From the NCBI RefSeq assembly GCF_022808645.1, contig NZ_JAKZKT010000034.1, positions 1 to 49,274 of the forward strand: a stretch of 49,274 nt of DNA. Reading direction: 5' to 3'. The notes beneath the pieces are model-generated. The model ran no database searches. It had not been told where the DNA came from and saw nothing but the letters and a program-made list of their open reading frames with translations. Made by a program: the position numbers and the translations under genes. The DNA comes from Bacillus litorisediminis (GTDB lineage: Bacteria > Bacillota > Bacilli > Bacillales > JC228). Shown here piece by piece: positions 34,237 to 44,939 of this stretch. Numbering within the stretch: position 1 is the first letter of the stretch; the number at the start of each line of letters is the position of its first letter.

Positions 34237-35218
34237 GTTAAAGAAAGAACCAATTTTAAAAATCCAAGACCTCCAGCAATACTTCCCGATAAAAGGCGGA
34301 ATTCTGGGTCGTACGGTTAATTACGTTAAAGCAGTTGATGGAGTAAGCTTCAGTATAAATGCCGGGGAAACAGTAAGTATCGTGGGTGAATCCGGATGTG
34401 GAAAATCTACAACGGGAAGGGCTATTCTCAGATTGGACGAACCTACAGGCGGACAGGTTATCTTCCAAGATAAAGATTTACTTTCCTTACCTAAACGGGA
34501 ATTACGTTCTGTCAGAAAAGATTTACAGGTAATTTTTCAGGATCCTTATGCATCACTGAATCCCCGCAGAACCATATGGCAAACGTTAGAGGAAGCAATG
34601 GGAATCTTAAACGTCGTGCCAAAAAAGGACCGAAAGAAACGAGCCATAGAACTGCTTGAGCAGGTAGGGCTTCGGGAAGAGCATTTAGACCGTTATCCTC
34701 ACGAATTTAGCGGGGGGCAAAGGCAAAGAATTGGGATTGCCCGTGCTTTAGCAGTCGAACCTAAGCTTATTATTTGTGACGAAGCTGTTTCTGCACTCGA
34801 TGTTTCGGTTCAGGCACAAGTGTTAAATCTATTAAAGAAACTGCAAAAAGAATACGACTTAACCTATTTATTTATTTCGCATGATTTAGGTGTGGTTCGT
34901 CATATTTCTGATCGTATTATTGTGATGTATTTAGGTAAAATCGTAGAAATTGCCAATAAAAAAGATCTATTTAATAATCCTATGCATCCATATACACAAG
35001 CTTTATTATCAGCTATCCCGGAACCAGACAGAAAGAAAAAGAAGGAAAGAATTATCTTAAAAGGAGATGTTCCTTCTCCTATTAACCCGCCAAAAGGATG
35101 TCGATTCCATACAAGGTGTCCCCTTGCTACGGATCACTGCATTCAAGTAGAACCTAAATTAATAACTTTTGAAAGTAATCACGCTGTAGCTTGTCATTAT
35201 GCTGATAAAATCCTATAA
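34223..35218 (+). CDS. Oligopeptide ABC transporter ATP-binding protein (OppF/DppF type), system 2
   Basis: 331 residues. Walker [10 protein letters not shown], signature [15 protein letters not shown], Walker [13 protein letters not shown] (Ala instead of the usual Pro after DE) and C-terminal [15 protein letters not shown]. Completes system 2: binding protein and peptidase on the minus strand, two permeases and two ATPases on the plus strand. Confidence 0.93.
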   Translation: MSVIKLKKEPILKIQDLQQYFPIKGGILGRTVNYVKAVDGVSFSINAGETVSIVGESGCGKSTTGRAILRLDEPTGGQVIFQDKDLLSLPKRELRSVRKDLQVIFQDPYASLNPRRTIWQTLEEAMGILNVVPKKDRKKRAIELLEQVGLREEHLDRYPHEFSGGQRQRIGIARALAVEPKLIICDEAVSALDVSVQAQVLNLLKKLQKEYDLTYLFISHDLGVVRHISDRIIVMYLGKIVEIANKKDLFNNPMHPYTQALLSAIPEPDRKKKKERIILKGDVPSPINPPKGCRFHTRCPLATDHCIQVEPKLITFESNHAVACHYADKIL

Positions 35219-35233
35219 ACGGTATTCATACAG

Positions 35234-35264
35234 AAAAAGGCGGTTCCCCCTAGCCGCCTTTTTT
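35234..35264 (+). terminator. Terminator of the system 2 transporter operon
   Basis: Stem AAAAAGGCGG / CCGCCTTTTTT with a 10-base loop, followed by a T-run; 15 bases after the OppF-type gene. The kinase operon therefore has its own promoter between 35265 and 35360. Confidence 0.88.
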
Positions 35265-35363
35265 GTTTTGTTGTCCTCATATTGGTTAAAAATACCCACC
35301 CCGATGAATATGTCGAAATTTAGCGAATGTGATATAATATTATAAATTTTCTGCAAGGATTTG

Positions 35364-36158
35364 ATGAAGATGCTCCTGAACTACAACACCTTTTCAATAT
35401 TTGTTATTCTCGCTATCTTTGCACCATTGGCAGGGACCATTGCCTTGCTCGTTGTGTTGGCATTTGAGAAACAAATAGATGGCCTAACCTTTCAAAAACA
35501 GCAAGTTCAAATGGAAAAGGAACTGCAGGAAAGTGAGTATATGCAATTAAATCAGCAAATTCAGCCCCATTTCCTATTTAATACTATGAATTTAATGCTA
35601 GGGCTCGCCCGGTTAGATCGGAAGGAAAAGCTTATTCAAGTAATGGAAGCATTCTCTCATTATCTTAAATTTAAATATCAAGTCAGAGAACATCTAATTC
35701 CGCTTAATAAAGAGTGGGAGTATACTCAATCTTACATTCATATACAAAAAATCCGATTCCAAAACCGGCTTAGAGTTGATATGATATTAAATCCTGATGC
35801 TAATCAAGTCCTAGTTCCGCCTTATTTAATTCAGACCTTAGTGGAAAACGCTTTTAAGCATGGCCTGGAAAAAAAGCCGGGCGACCTGTATCTGAAGCTG
35901 CAAGCGGATTTAATCAATGATCAAGTCACCATCATTGTCACAGATAATGGGATTGGTATTGGCGATCTGTCGAAAAAAGATCTTTTTCAAAAAGGCCATG
36001 GTCTTCCAAACATTCACAGAAGATTAAAATTGCTATATGATCAATCGTCACTAGACATAAAAAGGGGCAGTTCGGGAGGTACAAAAGTTTCAATTGTCCT
36101 TCCCAAAATGCTTGAAGATGAGGAGGAGCCGAGCAATGAACATTCTATGCGTGGATGA
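35364..36158 (+). CDS. Sensor histidine kinase, LytS/YesM type, with minimal sensor
   Basis: 264 residues. One N-terminal membrane helix (about 11-34), a short coiled linker, then a His_kinase (PF06580-like) domain with H69 in QPHFLFNTMN and a HATPase_c domain with N162 (LVENAFKHG), G1 box TDNGIGIG and GHGLPNIHRRL. There is no extracellular domain, so it cannot sense a ligand alone in an obvious way; a partner is likely. Its 3' end overlaps the response regulator gene by 23 bases. ATG 35364 is chosen; 35370 is also possible given AAGGA at 35355-35359. Confidence 0.88.
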   Translation: MKMLLNYNTFSIFVILAIFAPLAGTIALLVVLAFEKQIDGLTFQKQQVQMEKELQESEYMQLNQQIQPHFLFNTMNLMLGLARLDRKEKLIQVMEAFSHYLKFKYQVREHLIPLNKEWEYTQSYIHIQKIRFQNRLRVDMILNPDANQVLVPPYLIQTLVENAFKHGLEKKPGDLYLKLQADLINDQVTIIVTDNGIGIGDLSKKDLFQKGHGLPNIHRRLKLLYDQSSLDIKRGSSGGTKVSIVLPKMLEDEEEPSNEHSMRG

Positions 36159-36837
36159 TGAACCAATCGTGTTAGAACAGCTAGAACATATTTTACAGCC
36201 TGTCTTTCCCTTCTTAAACTTTTTCTTTGCAAATGACAGCAGCCAAGCTATTTCTATAAGCAAAGAAAACCACTTCCATTTAGCCATTGTAGATATTGAA
36301 ATGCCAGGAAAATCCGGTCTTGAATTGGTTCGTGACTTAAAAGAAAATCAGGAAAACCTGCCTGTTGTTATTTTATCGGCTCATCAGGATTTCCACTTGG
36401 CCAAAACCTCGATTCATCTCGGAGTTGCTGAATATCTGACAAAACCAATTTTTGAAGATGAATTAAAAGAAACGGTCAGCCGCTTCACTTCAGAAATTTA
36501 TAAACAGGGATATTCAAAACTGATCAATGAAACTTTATCCGTTATTGAAGTATTTTATGAACAGCGGCTCTCTCTGCAAGAAGTGGCATCTAAAGTTCAC
36601 GTAAGCCCTGCCTATTTAAGCAGAAGATTTAGTGAAGAAGTGGGTACTTCTCTGACTGATTATATTAATCAATACCGGCTGGAAAAGGCAAAGCTGCTCC
36701 TTTTAACTACTGATGAAACGATTTCTTCGATTGCGGAGAGAACTGGTTTCAATAGTCTTCATTACTTCTCAACCCAGTTTAAAAAGAAAGAAAATATGAC
36801 ACCTAAAGAATTTCGCGAAAGGAATCGAAGAATGTGA
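36136..36837 (+). CDS. Response regulator with AraC-type DNA-binding domain
   Basis: 233 residues. Receiver domain with acidic pair D7/D8, phosphoacceptor D53 (VDIEMPGKSG) and K103 (LTKPIF), then an AraC-family double helix-turn-helix (about 135-233; LSLQEVASKVHVSPAYLSRRFSEEVG and ISSIAERTGFNSLHYFSTQFKKKENMTPKEFR). AGGAGGAG precedes ATG 36136 by about 9 bases. It is the cognate partner of the overlapping kinase. Likely targets are the adjacent transporter or peptide genes (inference). Confidence 0.92.
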   Translation: MNILCVDDEPIVLEQLEHILQPVFPFLNFFFANDSSQAISISKENHFHLAIVDIEMPGKSGLELVRDLKENQENLPVVILSAHQDFHLAKTSIHLGVAEYLTKPIFEDELKETVSRFTSEIYKQGYSKLINETLSVIEVFYEQRLSLQEVASKVHVSPAYLSRRFSEEVGTSLTDYINQYRLEKAKLLLLTTDETISSIAERTGFNSLHYFSTQFKKKENMTPKEFRERNRRM

Positions 36838-38090
36838 GTACATTTACTGCAACTAGAATTAATACGCTTGGTTACGGCCTTTTTACCATATTACTAATCT
36901 CCAGATGGACTACAGGAAATGCATTTTTTACGGTACCCGAATCTCTGCTTCAATTCGGTTTCACGGGAGGCTTAGTGTTTGCGTTTGCTGGTTGCTTAGC
37001 CTTTTTAGCGATGATTCCTTTTTCAAAAAAGCTTAGGAATGAATCTAAAAACCAAGAGCTGCTTCCGGTACTGGAACAAAGATTATCGGATTCAGCACTT
37101 GTTTGGACAAAACGGATGATGAGCTTAGGCATTTATTTTGGCATGATTAGTATCGGACTAGCGGTAAGTGTATTATTAAATGCAGTCTTTTATATACCTT
37201 TCCAAATTGGGTTTGCTGTTTTCTTTATTTGTGGCTGGTTCATCGTATTCCTTGGAAATTTAGAGTGGTTCACAAAATTTAATGTGATGAAAGTTGGATT
37301 ACTTTTATTAGTAATGGTTATGATTCTGATCCACTCTTATTTATTTGAAGGAACTGAACCTGTCTATAATGGTATCCGATTATATCACCCCTATTTATTT
37401 TTTATTGAAAATGACCGGATCCTGCCATTATTGGCTTCAGTATGGTTAATCATGCTCGGGAATATGATAATGGATGTGAAGATGTGGGGAGTTCTGCTAA
37501 AAGCAAATCGGGATAAACTTCATCGCGGTTTATGGGTAACCGGCTTAGTCTGGAGTACCATACCGTTTGGATTTTCTATGATTGTTTTGGCCTCCATTTA
37601 TCAAGGCGGATTCGATTCCATTTATACCGTATTTGAAAAAATGTTTCACAGATATGAAAGCTGGCCGATTTCGATTGTTTTATTTTGTGTATTCTTTATC
37701 ATTTTATTTGATACGTTTTGGACCCAAGTCAGATCACTGCAAGCGTTAAATGGTTCTCCCTTTCCGAAAAAACCTGCGCTAATTGTCTTACTGCTAGCAA
37801 TATTTATTATTGTTTTACCCGCTATTATTTATTTTCAATCTATAACGTTATTAGAATTATTTTTTATTACAGGTGTATTTTTTGCTGCCGCGATTCCATT
37901 TTTCGGTGCACTAATTTGGAAGAAATTAAAGATTGGAATGGAAGGTCCGCTTGTAGTTGGATGTGCTACTATTATAGGCTGGATTTGTTATTGGCTCAGA
38001 TTAGATTATATAAGTGTCATCATTGCCAGTCTGTTTTCTGCAGGACTAATTGCTGGAATATTATACTTTCGCAGAAAACAGCTATCATAA
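36834..38090 (+). CDS. Sodium:solute symporter-like membrane protein coupled to the two-component system
   Basis: 418 residues, about 12 predicted membrane helices. N-terminal WTTGNAFFTVPESLLQFGFTGGLVFAFAGCLAF resembles the start of SSS/LeuT-fold transporters, but I cannot assign a subfamily with certainty; spore-permease or other LeuT-fold families are alternatives. The GTG start overlaps the response regulator stop (GTGA), so kinase, regulator and this protein form a translationally coupled trio. It may be the transported-solute sensor for the kinase, or the target of the regulator. Function unknown. Confidence 0.7.
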   Translation: MSTFTATRINTLGYGLFTILLISRWTTGNAFFTVPESLLQFGFTGGLVFAFAGCLAFLAMIPFSKKLRNESKNQELLPVLEQRLSDSALVWTKRMMSLGIYFGMISIGLAVSVLLNAVFYIPFQIGFAVFFICGWFIVFLGNLEWFTKFNVMKVGLLLLVMVMILIHSYLFEGTEPVYNGIRLYHPYLFFIENDRILPLLASVWLIMLGNMIMDVKMWGVLLKANRDKLHRGLWVTGLVWSTIPFGFSMIVLASIYQGGFDSIYTVFEKMFHRYESWPISIVLFCVFFIILFDTFWTQVRSLQALNGSPFPKKPALIVLLLAIFIIVLPAIIYFQSITLLELFFITGVFFAAAIPFFGALIWKKLKIGMEGPLVVGCATIIGWICYWLRLDYISVIIASLFSAGLIAGILYFRRKQLS

Positions 38091-38091
38091 A

Positions 38092-38135
38092 CTAAAAACT
38101 ACAGCCGAAAATGACTGTAGTTCTTAGTTTATTCC
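38092..38135. terminator. Bidirectional terminator
   Basis: Stem AACTAAAAACTACAG / CTGTAGTTCTTAGTT, with T-rich ends on both sides, between the symporter-like gene and ygaD. Confidence 0.8.
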
Positions 38136-38171
38136 CTTTTTCGCTCAAAATGGGAGTCAGTTTCGCTATGC

Positions 38172-39938
38172 TTAATTCGCATCTAGCTGCTGAACCTGGA
38201 ACAGGTCGTAGTAGTGGCCTTTTTTCGCCATTAATTCAGAATGGGTTCCCATCTCGGTAATTTGGCCATGTTCGATGTGAACAATTCGATCCGCATGTGT
38301 GATCGTTGAAAGGCGATGGGCCACGATAAAGGTGGTTCGGTCACGTGCCAATTTGTCTAAAGCCTCCTGAATGAGGTGCTCGCTTTCTAAGTCAAGTGCC
38401 GACGTAGCCTCATCTAAAATAAGGATAGGCGGGTTTTTCAGAAAGACCCGGGCAATCGCAATCCTTTGCCTTTGTCCTCCAGATAGCTTAACACCTCTTT
38501 CTCCGACTGTCGTGTCGTAGCCTTTTGGCAGATTCATAATGAATTCATGAGCATTGGCTGCTTTGGCTGCTCTGATTACCTCTTCTTCTGTTGCATCCGG
38601 TTTTCCGAGCAGGATGTTGGTTTTGACGGATTCACTAAATAAAATGTTGTCCTGTAAAACCATCCCTATTTTATCGCGCAAACTTCGGACTTTGAATGTA
38701 CGGATGTCTGTTCCATCTAATAAAATTTCCCCTTCAGTCACATCGTAGAAACGCGGAATTAAACTGATTAAGGACGACTTTCCTCCGCCACTCATTCCTA
38801 CAAGGGCGACTGTTTCTCCAGGCTGGATATCCAGATTGAGGTTTTTCAAAATTTTTTCCTCGTCCCGGTCATAGGCAAAGCTGACATTCTTAAACGTAAT
38901 ATTGCCTTTGACCCCTTTACATTCAACCGCTCCAGGAAGATCATCCACATCATATTTTTCATCAATAAACTCAAAAACACGGTCCATCGAGGCAATTGCC
39001 TGGGTTAACGTCGTGGAGGAATTGACCAGTCTTCTTAAAGGGCTGTATAAGCGGTCAATATAAGCAATGAACGCCATCATTTCCCCTAGAGATAAATCCT
39101 GTTGGATGACTTCATAGCCTGCAAAAGCAATTACGAGTAATGGAGCTACATCCGTTATCGTGTTCACCACTGCAAATGCCTTCGCATTCCAGCTGGTATG
39201 ATCAAGTGCTTTTTGAAGGAAATTCTGGTTTTGTTTCTGAAACTGTTCCTGCTCAAAATCCTCGATGGCAAAGCTTTTAATTACAGAAATGCCCTGAACC
39301 CGCTCATGCAGATAGCTTTGTACCTCCGCTAAGGCTTGAGACCGAACTCTTGTTAAGCTTCTAAGGCGTCCGAAAAAGTATTTGACTGAAATCGCATAAA
39401 ACGGAAAAAGAATCAGAGAAACGATAGTTAATTGAATATCCATGGTAAACATAATCGCTACCGCAATAAGGATGGTTGCAATATCAAGCCATAAGTTCAT
39501 TAAGCCTGTAATAACAAAGTTCTTGGTCTGCTCTACATCATTGATCACACGGGATATCACTTCGCCAGCCTTGGTATTGGAGTAATACTTTAAGCTTAAT
39601 CTTTGAATATGTTCAAAAAGGCGGTCACGGATATCATATAAAATTTTACTTCCGGTCCATTGCGCAAAATATTGACGATAGTATTCAATCGGCGGTCTGA
39701 TGACTAAAAAGACAACAAAAGTGACGCCCATAATCCAAAGCAGCTGTTCCAGCTTTTCGTCTGTCGCTAATGCTTGATTCCCGACTATATCGTCGACCAC
39801 GTATTTAATTAGGATTGGAATCAGCAGCGGAATCGCGAATTTGATGATTCCAATGATTAATGTTGCAATAATTTGCAGGCGATAGGGCCTGACAAATGCC
39901 ATATAACGTCTAATACTATCCAATGGTATGTCCCCCAT
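38172..39938 (-). CDS. ygaD: ABC transporter, fused permease/ATPase (YgaD, multidrug/lipid type)
   Basis: 588 residues. Six-helix membrane domain (about 10-320), then an ATPase domain with Walker [10 protein letters not shown], signature [15 protein letters not shown] and Walker [13 protein letters not shown], and the H-loop histidine in VAHRLSTI. It is an exporter half-transporter working as a dimer. Placed in synteny as YgaD (ygaD-ygaC-ygaB-sspE); substrate unknown. Confidence 0.92.
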   Translation of the reverse strand: MGDIPLDSIRRYMAFVRPYRLQIIATLIIGIIKFAIPLLIPILIKYVVDDIVGNQALATDEKLEQLLWIMGVTFVVFLVIRPPIEYYRQYFAQWTGSKILYDIRDRLFEHIQRLSLKYYSNTKAGEVISRVINDVEQTKNFVITGLMNLWLDIATILIAVAIMFTMDIQLTIVSLILFPFYAISVKYFFGRLRSLTRVRSQALAEVQSYLHERVQGISVIKSFAIEDFEQEQFQKQNQNFLQKALDHTSWNAKAFAVVNTITDVAPLLVIAFAGYEVIQQDLSLGEMMAFIAYIDRLYSPLRRLVNSSTTLTQAIASMDRVFEFIDEKYDVDDLPGAVECKGVKGNITFKNVSFAYDRDEEKILKNLNLDIQPGETVALVGMSGGGKSSLISLIPRFYDVTEGEILLDGTDIRTFKVRSLRDKIGMVLQDNILFSESVKTNILLGKPDATEEEVIRAAKAANAHEFIMNLPKGYDTTVGERGVKLSGGQRQRIAIARVFLKNPPILILDEATSALDLESEHLIQEALDKLARDRTTFIVAHRLSTITHADRIVHIEHGQITEMGTHSELMAKKGHYYDLFQVQQLDAN

Positions 39939-39989
39939 TATCTATTTATCTCTTTATCATTTTCCGAATTTAGCTTGGATTTACTAACA

Positions 39990-40022
39990 AAATTTAAAAA
40001 ACCTGTTGATCTCAACAGGTTT
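39990..40022 (-). terminator. Terminator of ygaC
   Basis: Stem AAACCTGTTGA / TCAACAGGTTT followed on the minus strand by a T-rich run. Confidence 0.75.
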
Positions 40023-40029
40023 GCTTATC

Positions 40030-40560
40030 CTACTTTAAATAGAACAAGTATCTCTCATACCATTCGTCAATAAAATCTGGAGCAAAAGGGCCTTTTCTCT
40101 GACGAATCCATCTGACTAATTTTTCTACATTTCTTTTCAAAATGTGATCAATGACTTCGGGGTATTCCATGTTGCGTCGATGCAGCTCGTATTCATCTTC
40201 GTCTAAAAGCGTATAGGTCATGTCAGGAAAAACTTTAATATCCAGGTCGTAATCTATGTATTTTAAGGCTTCTTGATCGTATGCAAAAGGAGAACTTAAA
40301 TTACAGTAATAATAAATGCCATCTTCCCGAATCATCCCAATAATGTTGAACCAATGCTGTGCATGAAAATAACATATCGCAGGTTCTCGAGTTACCCACG
40401 TTCTTCCGTCTGATTCCGTTACCGTAGTTCGATCATTGCCGCCGATCACAAGATTGCTTGTCCCTTTTAGAACCGTCGTTTCTTCCCAGACACGGTGAAG
40501 GAGCCCGTTATGCTTATAGCTTTGGATTTGCATTTTTTCGCCTTCACGAGGAACTGCCAT
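40030..40560 (-). CDS. ygaC: YgaC-like DUF402 protein (nucleoside tri-/diphosphatase type)
   Basis: 176 residues, DUF402/FomD-like fold (the [23 protein letters not shown] and [25 protein letters not shown] regions carry the acidic metal-binding residues). Related proteins hydrolyse nucleoside tri- and diphosphates. Position next to ygaD and ygaB matches B. subtilis. The start has an AGAAGGG site upstream. Confidence 0.85.
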   Translation of the reverse strand: MAVPREGEKMQIQSYKHNGLLHRVWEETTVLKGTSNLVIGGNDRTTVTESDGRTWVTREPAICYFHAQHWFNIIGMIREDGIYYYCNLSSPFAYDQEALKYIDYDLDIKVFPDMTYTLLDEDEYELHRRNMEYPEVIDHILKRNVEKLVRWIRQRKGPFAPDFIDEWYERYLFYLK

Positions 40561-40698
40561 GGGTGTCCCTTCTTTCTTTACAAAAACGATACATCATGTA
40601 TTATCAACCGTCCAATCTGAGTTCATTGAAAGTTGCCGTTCTTTTCTACTTATTATAACGGTAATTAGTAAAATTTAAAACAAGCACGTATATAAAAG

Positions 40699-40725
40699 AA
40701 AAAAGAGCCAATAATATGACTCTAC
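40699..40725 (-). terminator. Terminator of ygaB
   Basis: Minus strand AGAGTC ... GGCTCT stem followed by TTTTTTCTTTT, overlapping the ygaB 3' end. Confidence 0.55.
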
Positions 40726-40982
40726 ACGGAGACTTCCTTTTGACTCTCAACTTGATAGGTTAGAATGACTTCTTTTGTTTGGTCTTCAAAGGTTTGATGG
40801 ATTTTTTTCAGCTCTTCTCGCATGTTCTCTATCTCATGCTGAATACTGACCAAACGAGTTTCTTCTTGTAATCGGATCAGTTCTGCTTCAATTCTTTGGC
40901 ACCGTTCCAGTTCAGATTGTAAAAATAAAAGTTGTTCCATTGTTTTCATTTGTTCTTGGACAAGCTTCTCAAACATTCCCAT
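40722..40982 (-). CDS. ygaB: YgaB-like coiled-coil protein
   Basis: 86 residues, rich in Glu, Gln and Leu, with a continuous coiled-coil pattern (about 5-65) and no membrane segment. Recognised by its place between ygaC and sspE. Function unknown. Confidence 0.7.
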   Translation of the reverse strand: MGMFEKLVQEQMKTMEQLLFLQSELERCQRIEAELIRLQEETRLVSIQHEIENMREELKKIHQTFEDQTKEVILTYQVESQKEVSV

Positions 40983-41099
40983 TTTTTCACTCTCTCCTTA
41001 TACCAATGGTTCTAGTTAAAATAATTCGTGTCCGACAGCATATTCCCTTTGACTAGTTCTGTAACATTATCCCTGCTTTTGTCGAATATTAACAGCAAG

Positions 41100-41138
41100 A
41101 AGAAAGCGTCTCATCGATGGGTTGAGACGCTTTCTTTA
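41100..41138 (-). terminator. Terminator of sspE
   Basis: Perfect stem AGAAAGCGTCTCA / TGAGACGCTTTCT with a 9-base loop. Confidence 0.85.
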
Positions 41139-41145
41139 AGGGTTA

Positions 41146-41355
41146 CTACTGTTGTTGGTTCTGAGCTCCAGTAGTACTTTGTGCTTTTTTAGCTTGAGAT
41201 TGTTGGTTTTGTTGTCTTACTTGTTGAGCATTAGTTTCGCTAGCAAATTCAGTTCCGAATTGTCCGCCAGCTGCTGATGCTGCATTTTGTTTTCTTACTT
41301 GAGCAGCATTAGTTTTTGAAGCTTGTCCTTGTTGTTGGTTTTGGTTTTGGCCCAC
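41146..41355 (-). CDS. sspE: Gamma-type small acid-soluble spore protein
   Basis: 69 residues, almost entirely Gln, Asn, Ala, Ser, Lys. Two related repeats flank the germination-protease type site TEFASET. This is the SspE (gamma-SASP) signature: a spore-core amino acid store made late in sporulation and degraded on germination. GTG at 41355 is chosen because GGAGGTG lies just upstream; the reading frame continues to 41388 without a site. Lies between ygaB and fabL as in B. subtilis. Confidence 0.93.
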   Translation of the reverse strand: MGQNQNQQQGQASKTNAAQVRKQNAASAAGGQFGTEFASETNAQQVRQQNQQSQAKKAQSTTGAQNQQQ

Positions 41356-41436
41356 TGTAATCACCTCCACAAGTCTTAATGTAACCACTTGTGAAGGAAA
41401 TATCCGATTTTTTAGTGGAAATCCTTGGGAATATCA

Positions 41437-42186
<750 letters not shown>

Positions 42187-42265
42187 CTATACTTCCTCCA
42201 GTCCTATGAATAATGTCGATTTTTTTAACCAAAATAAGAAAAACAGCTTGAAAGGTGTTGTCATT

Positions 42266-42490
42266 ATGTATGTAGGAAGAGATATGACGGAATTGTCCAT
42301 GACACCTAAAAATGAATGGCAAGATAAAGAATTAGCTTTTTTCCATCATTCTTTGCAGCAAATGGCCCAGTATTTAAATAGTGAGGGTTTAACGATTCAT
42401 AAAGAAATTATTAAAGAAATTGAACGAAGAGGCGGGCTTCAGCGCCAAGAAGCCACCTATACCTCAGGAACCTTCCCCACTATAGACTAA
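42266..42490 (+). CDS. yfhS: YfhS-like small protein
   Basis: 74 residues from ATG 42266 (AAAGGTG 9 bases upstream). Charged, soluble, starts MYVGRDMTELSM. Divergent from fabL and convergent with mutY, whose coding 3' end it overlaps by 27 bases. Recognised mainly by synteny with B. subtilis yfhS. Function unknown. Confidence 0.75.
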   Translation: MYVGRDMTELSMTPKNEWQDKELAFFHHSLQQMAQYLNSEGLTIHKEIIKEIERRGGLQRQEATYTSGTFPTID

Positions 42491-43582
42491 GGTATCTTTA
42501 TAGGCTTCCCACATTTTTTGAAACGGAACAGGAAACGCATACTGTGTTAATTGGTCTTCCTGAACAAGTAAATATGGGGAGTTAACTTTTTTGCGGATTG
42601 ATCCTTTAACGACATACGCATCAATCTCCCACTCAACATGAGAGAACTGATGCTTCACTGTCGTTAAAGGCTCCATTGATTCCACATCCATTCCAAGCTC
42701 TTCCTTTAAAGATAAACGAAACTTTTCGAAATTTCTAGGGTCGCTTTCGTCTCTTTCCCAGTTTGGATGTTCCCACAAGGAAGCAAGCAGACCGGTATCC
42801 GGCCTCTTGCGAATGATAAACTGCCCTTCATCCGTCAAAACAATGGCGGCCATCCATCTTTTGTTTTTGATATGTTTCTTCGTGTTTTTGATCGGCAGAA
42901 GTGTTTCCTTTCCTTCGTGATACCCTTTGCAATAATCCCTTACCGGACAAAGCAGACATGACGGGGATTGCGGTGTACAGATTAAGGCGCCTAATTCCAT
43001 AATTCCCTGATTAAATGGAGAAGGATTCTCTTGATCGATTACTTTTTTTACTAACTCCTCAAATATTTTTCTCGTTTTTGGCTTGGCAATATCCTCTTCA
43101 ATTGAAAAAATTCGCGAAAACACCCTCATTACATTCCCATCCACTGCCGGTTCAGGCTTGTTAAACGCAATGCTCATCACAGCCCCAGCCGTATAAGGAC
43201 CCACGCCTTTAAGGGATTGAAACTCATCGATATTGTTTGGAACTTGTCCATTATATTTCTCAGCGACTTCTCTAACGGCTGATTGCAGATTGCGGACCCT
43301 TGAGTAATATCCAAGTCCTTCCCAAGCCTTTAAAATTTCATCTTCACCAGCTTCCGCAAAATCGTGCAGTGTCGGAAACTTTTCTAGGAAACGATTATAA
43401 TAAGGGATCACCGTATCTACTCTGGTTTGCTGGAGCATCACCTCTGATACCCAGATTTTATAAGGATCATTGGTCCTTCGCCATGGCAAATCACGTTTTT
43501 CTGCTTCATACCAGTCTAATAAAGCCTTCTGAAAATCTTCTATGTAAAAATCCTTTAATGCTGTATTCAAAATGTCATTCAC
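42464..43582 (-). CDS. mutY: A/G-specific adenine DNA glycosylase MutY
   Basis: 372 residues. Catalytic E47 (VMLQQTRV), helix-hairpin-helix LKGVGPYTAGAV, catalytic D148 (PAVDGNVMRV), the 4Fe-4S ligands CTPQSPSCLLCPVRDYC (C-X6-C-X2-C-X5-C), then a NUDIX-like C-terminal domain that reads 8-oxoG. It removes adenine mispaired with 8-oxoguanine. All key residues are present. Confidence 0.96.
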   Translation of the reverse strand: MNDILNTALKDFYIEDFQKALLDWYEAEKRDLPWRRTNDPYKIWVSEVMLQQTRVDTVIPYYNRFLEKFPTLHDFAEAGEDEILKAWEGLGYYSRVRNLQSAVREVAEKYNGQVPNNIDEFQSLKGVGPYTAGAVMSIAFNKPEPAVDGNVMRVFSRIFSIEEDIAKPKTRKIFEELVKKVIDQENPSPFNQGIMELGALICTPQSPSCLLCPVRDYCKGYHEGKETLLPIKNTKKHIKNKRWMAAIVLTDEGQFIIRKRPDTGLLASLWEHPNWERDESDPRNFEKFRLSLKEELGMDVESMEPLTTVKHQFSHVEWEIDAYVVKGSIRKKVNSPYLLVQEDQLTQYAFPVPFQKMWEAYKDTLVYSGEGS

Positions 43583-43780
43583 AGTTGCTGCTCCTTTACC
43601 TACTATAAATACAGAGGCCTTTTAGGATGTTAAACCTTTGCGGAAAAGGGAATAAAATAGTTAAAGGCCAAAAATTCATCTCTTTTCCTATTGTACATGA
43701 AATGGTTTTGGAATTGACATATTTAAAGTTGCTTATTATTGGGATTGGTGGTTCCTTGGAAATGAAGGGAGCGAGTGAGT

Positions 43781-43807
43781 GAAACATAAGAACCGTCCCT
43801 ATGTTTC
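43781..43807. repeat. REP-like palindrome, copy 2
   Basis: Arms GAAACATA and TATGTTTC around AGAACCGTCCC, as in the copy at 28443-28479. It sits 4 bases upstream of the AAAGGGGG ribosome binding site of the next gene, so it may fold close to the translation start. Confidence 0.7.
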
Positions 43808-43825
43808 AGGAAAGGGGGAAGATGA

Positions 43826-44806
43826 TTGGATACCGGAACGCATTTGGTGATGGGGGTTGCGTTGGGGGGATTAGCGTCGCTTGATTCGGTTGTGACGAGC
43901 AGTGAACCGACAGCTACTGCCGTGATGATTGCAGCTTTAGTTGGCTCCCAGGCTCCCGATGTGGATACGATTTTAAAATTGAAAAACAATGCACTTTATA
44001 TAAAGCATCATCGAGGAATTACTCATTCCATTCCAGCCGTGTTTCTTTGGCCGACTGCCATCACTTTAACCCTTCTTGCTTTTTTTCCGAATGCTGACTG
44101 GCTGCATCTATGGGGTTGGAGTTTTTTAGCCGTTTTCCTCCATGTCTTTGTTGATATTTTTAATGCTTATGGAACTCAAGCGCTACGGCCTTTTTCTAAG
44201 AAATGGGTCGCCTTAGGATGGATTAATACCTTTGACCCCTTTATATTTGGGATCCATCTCGTTGGTATTATTTTGTGGATTTTGGGTGCTCACCCCGGCT
44301 ATACCTTTTTAGTCATATACGCTGTGCTGGTTGTCTATTACATCCTTAGGTTCCGCTCACAGCAAAAAATTAAGAAAACAATTTCAAAACAATTTCCCGA
44401 ACTGAAAATGGTCATCATCGCCCCTACAATTCGCTTTTATCAGTGGAGAGTGGCCATTATAGACCATGATCACTTTTATGTCGGGAAAGCATTTAAAGAC
44501 AAACTCATGATATATGATCAGTTTAAAAGGCTCCCTTTTCCTGAGAAACAGATTCTGTCAGCTATCCAAGAAGATGAAAATGTTTCTGCCTTTTTATCCT
44601 TTTCCCCTGCTTATCGCTGGGAAATGGAAGAAGAGGACGATAAAATTGAGGTTCGCTTTATTGATTTAAGGTATCGGAAGGACGGACATTATCCCTTTGT
44701 CGCGATTGTACATTTAGATCGGGATTTAAATATTATTTCATCTTTTACTGGCTGGGTTTATAGTGAAGAAAAATTGCAGAAAAAATTGGAGATCCTTCCT
44801 GATTAA
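43826..44806 (+). CDS. yfhP: Membrane-bound metal-dependent hydrolase family protein (YfhP type)
   Basis: 326 residues, TTG start 7 bases after AAAGGGGG. N-terminal half has the DUF457/YdjM-like layout: H6, QAPDVD and HHRGITHS as metal ligands, with about four membrane helices (to about residue 175). The C-terminal 150 residues are soluble, with no recognised domain. In B. subtilis yfhP lies in the same place and is annotated as affecting expression of the sspE neighbourhood (from memory). Biochemistry unproven. Confidence 0.85.
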   Translation: MDTGTHLVMGVALGGLASLDSVVTSSEPTATAVMIAALVGSQAPDVDTILKLKNNALYIKHHRGITHSIPAVFLWPTAITLTLLAFFPNADWLHLWGWSFLAVFLHVFVDIFNAYGTQALRPFSKKWVALGWINTFDPFIFGIHLVGIILWILGAHPGYTFLVIYAVLVVYYILRFRSQQKIKKTISKQFPELKMVIIAPTIRFYQWRVAIIDHDHFYVGKAFKDKLMIYDQFKRLPFPEKQILSAIQEDENVSAFLSFSPAYRWEMEEEDDKIEVRFIDLRYRKDGHYPFVAIVHLDRDLNIISSFTGWVYSEEKLQKKLEILPD

Positions 44807-44939
44807 CGTTTGGAAAGAATGTCAATCATCCCACAGCATGAGATCATCCTCCTGATTCATACTATAGATACGTGGGATAGCATTGATGAAATTCATGGTA
44901 TTTCACGTTCCTATTTTGTATAGTCAGGGGTGAGTGAGA

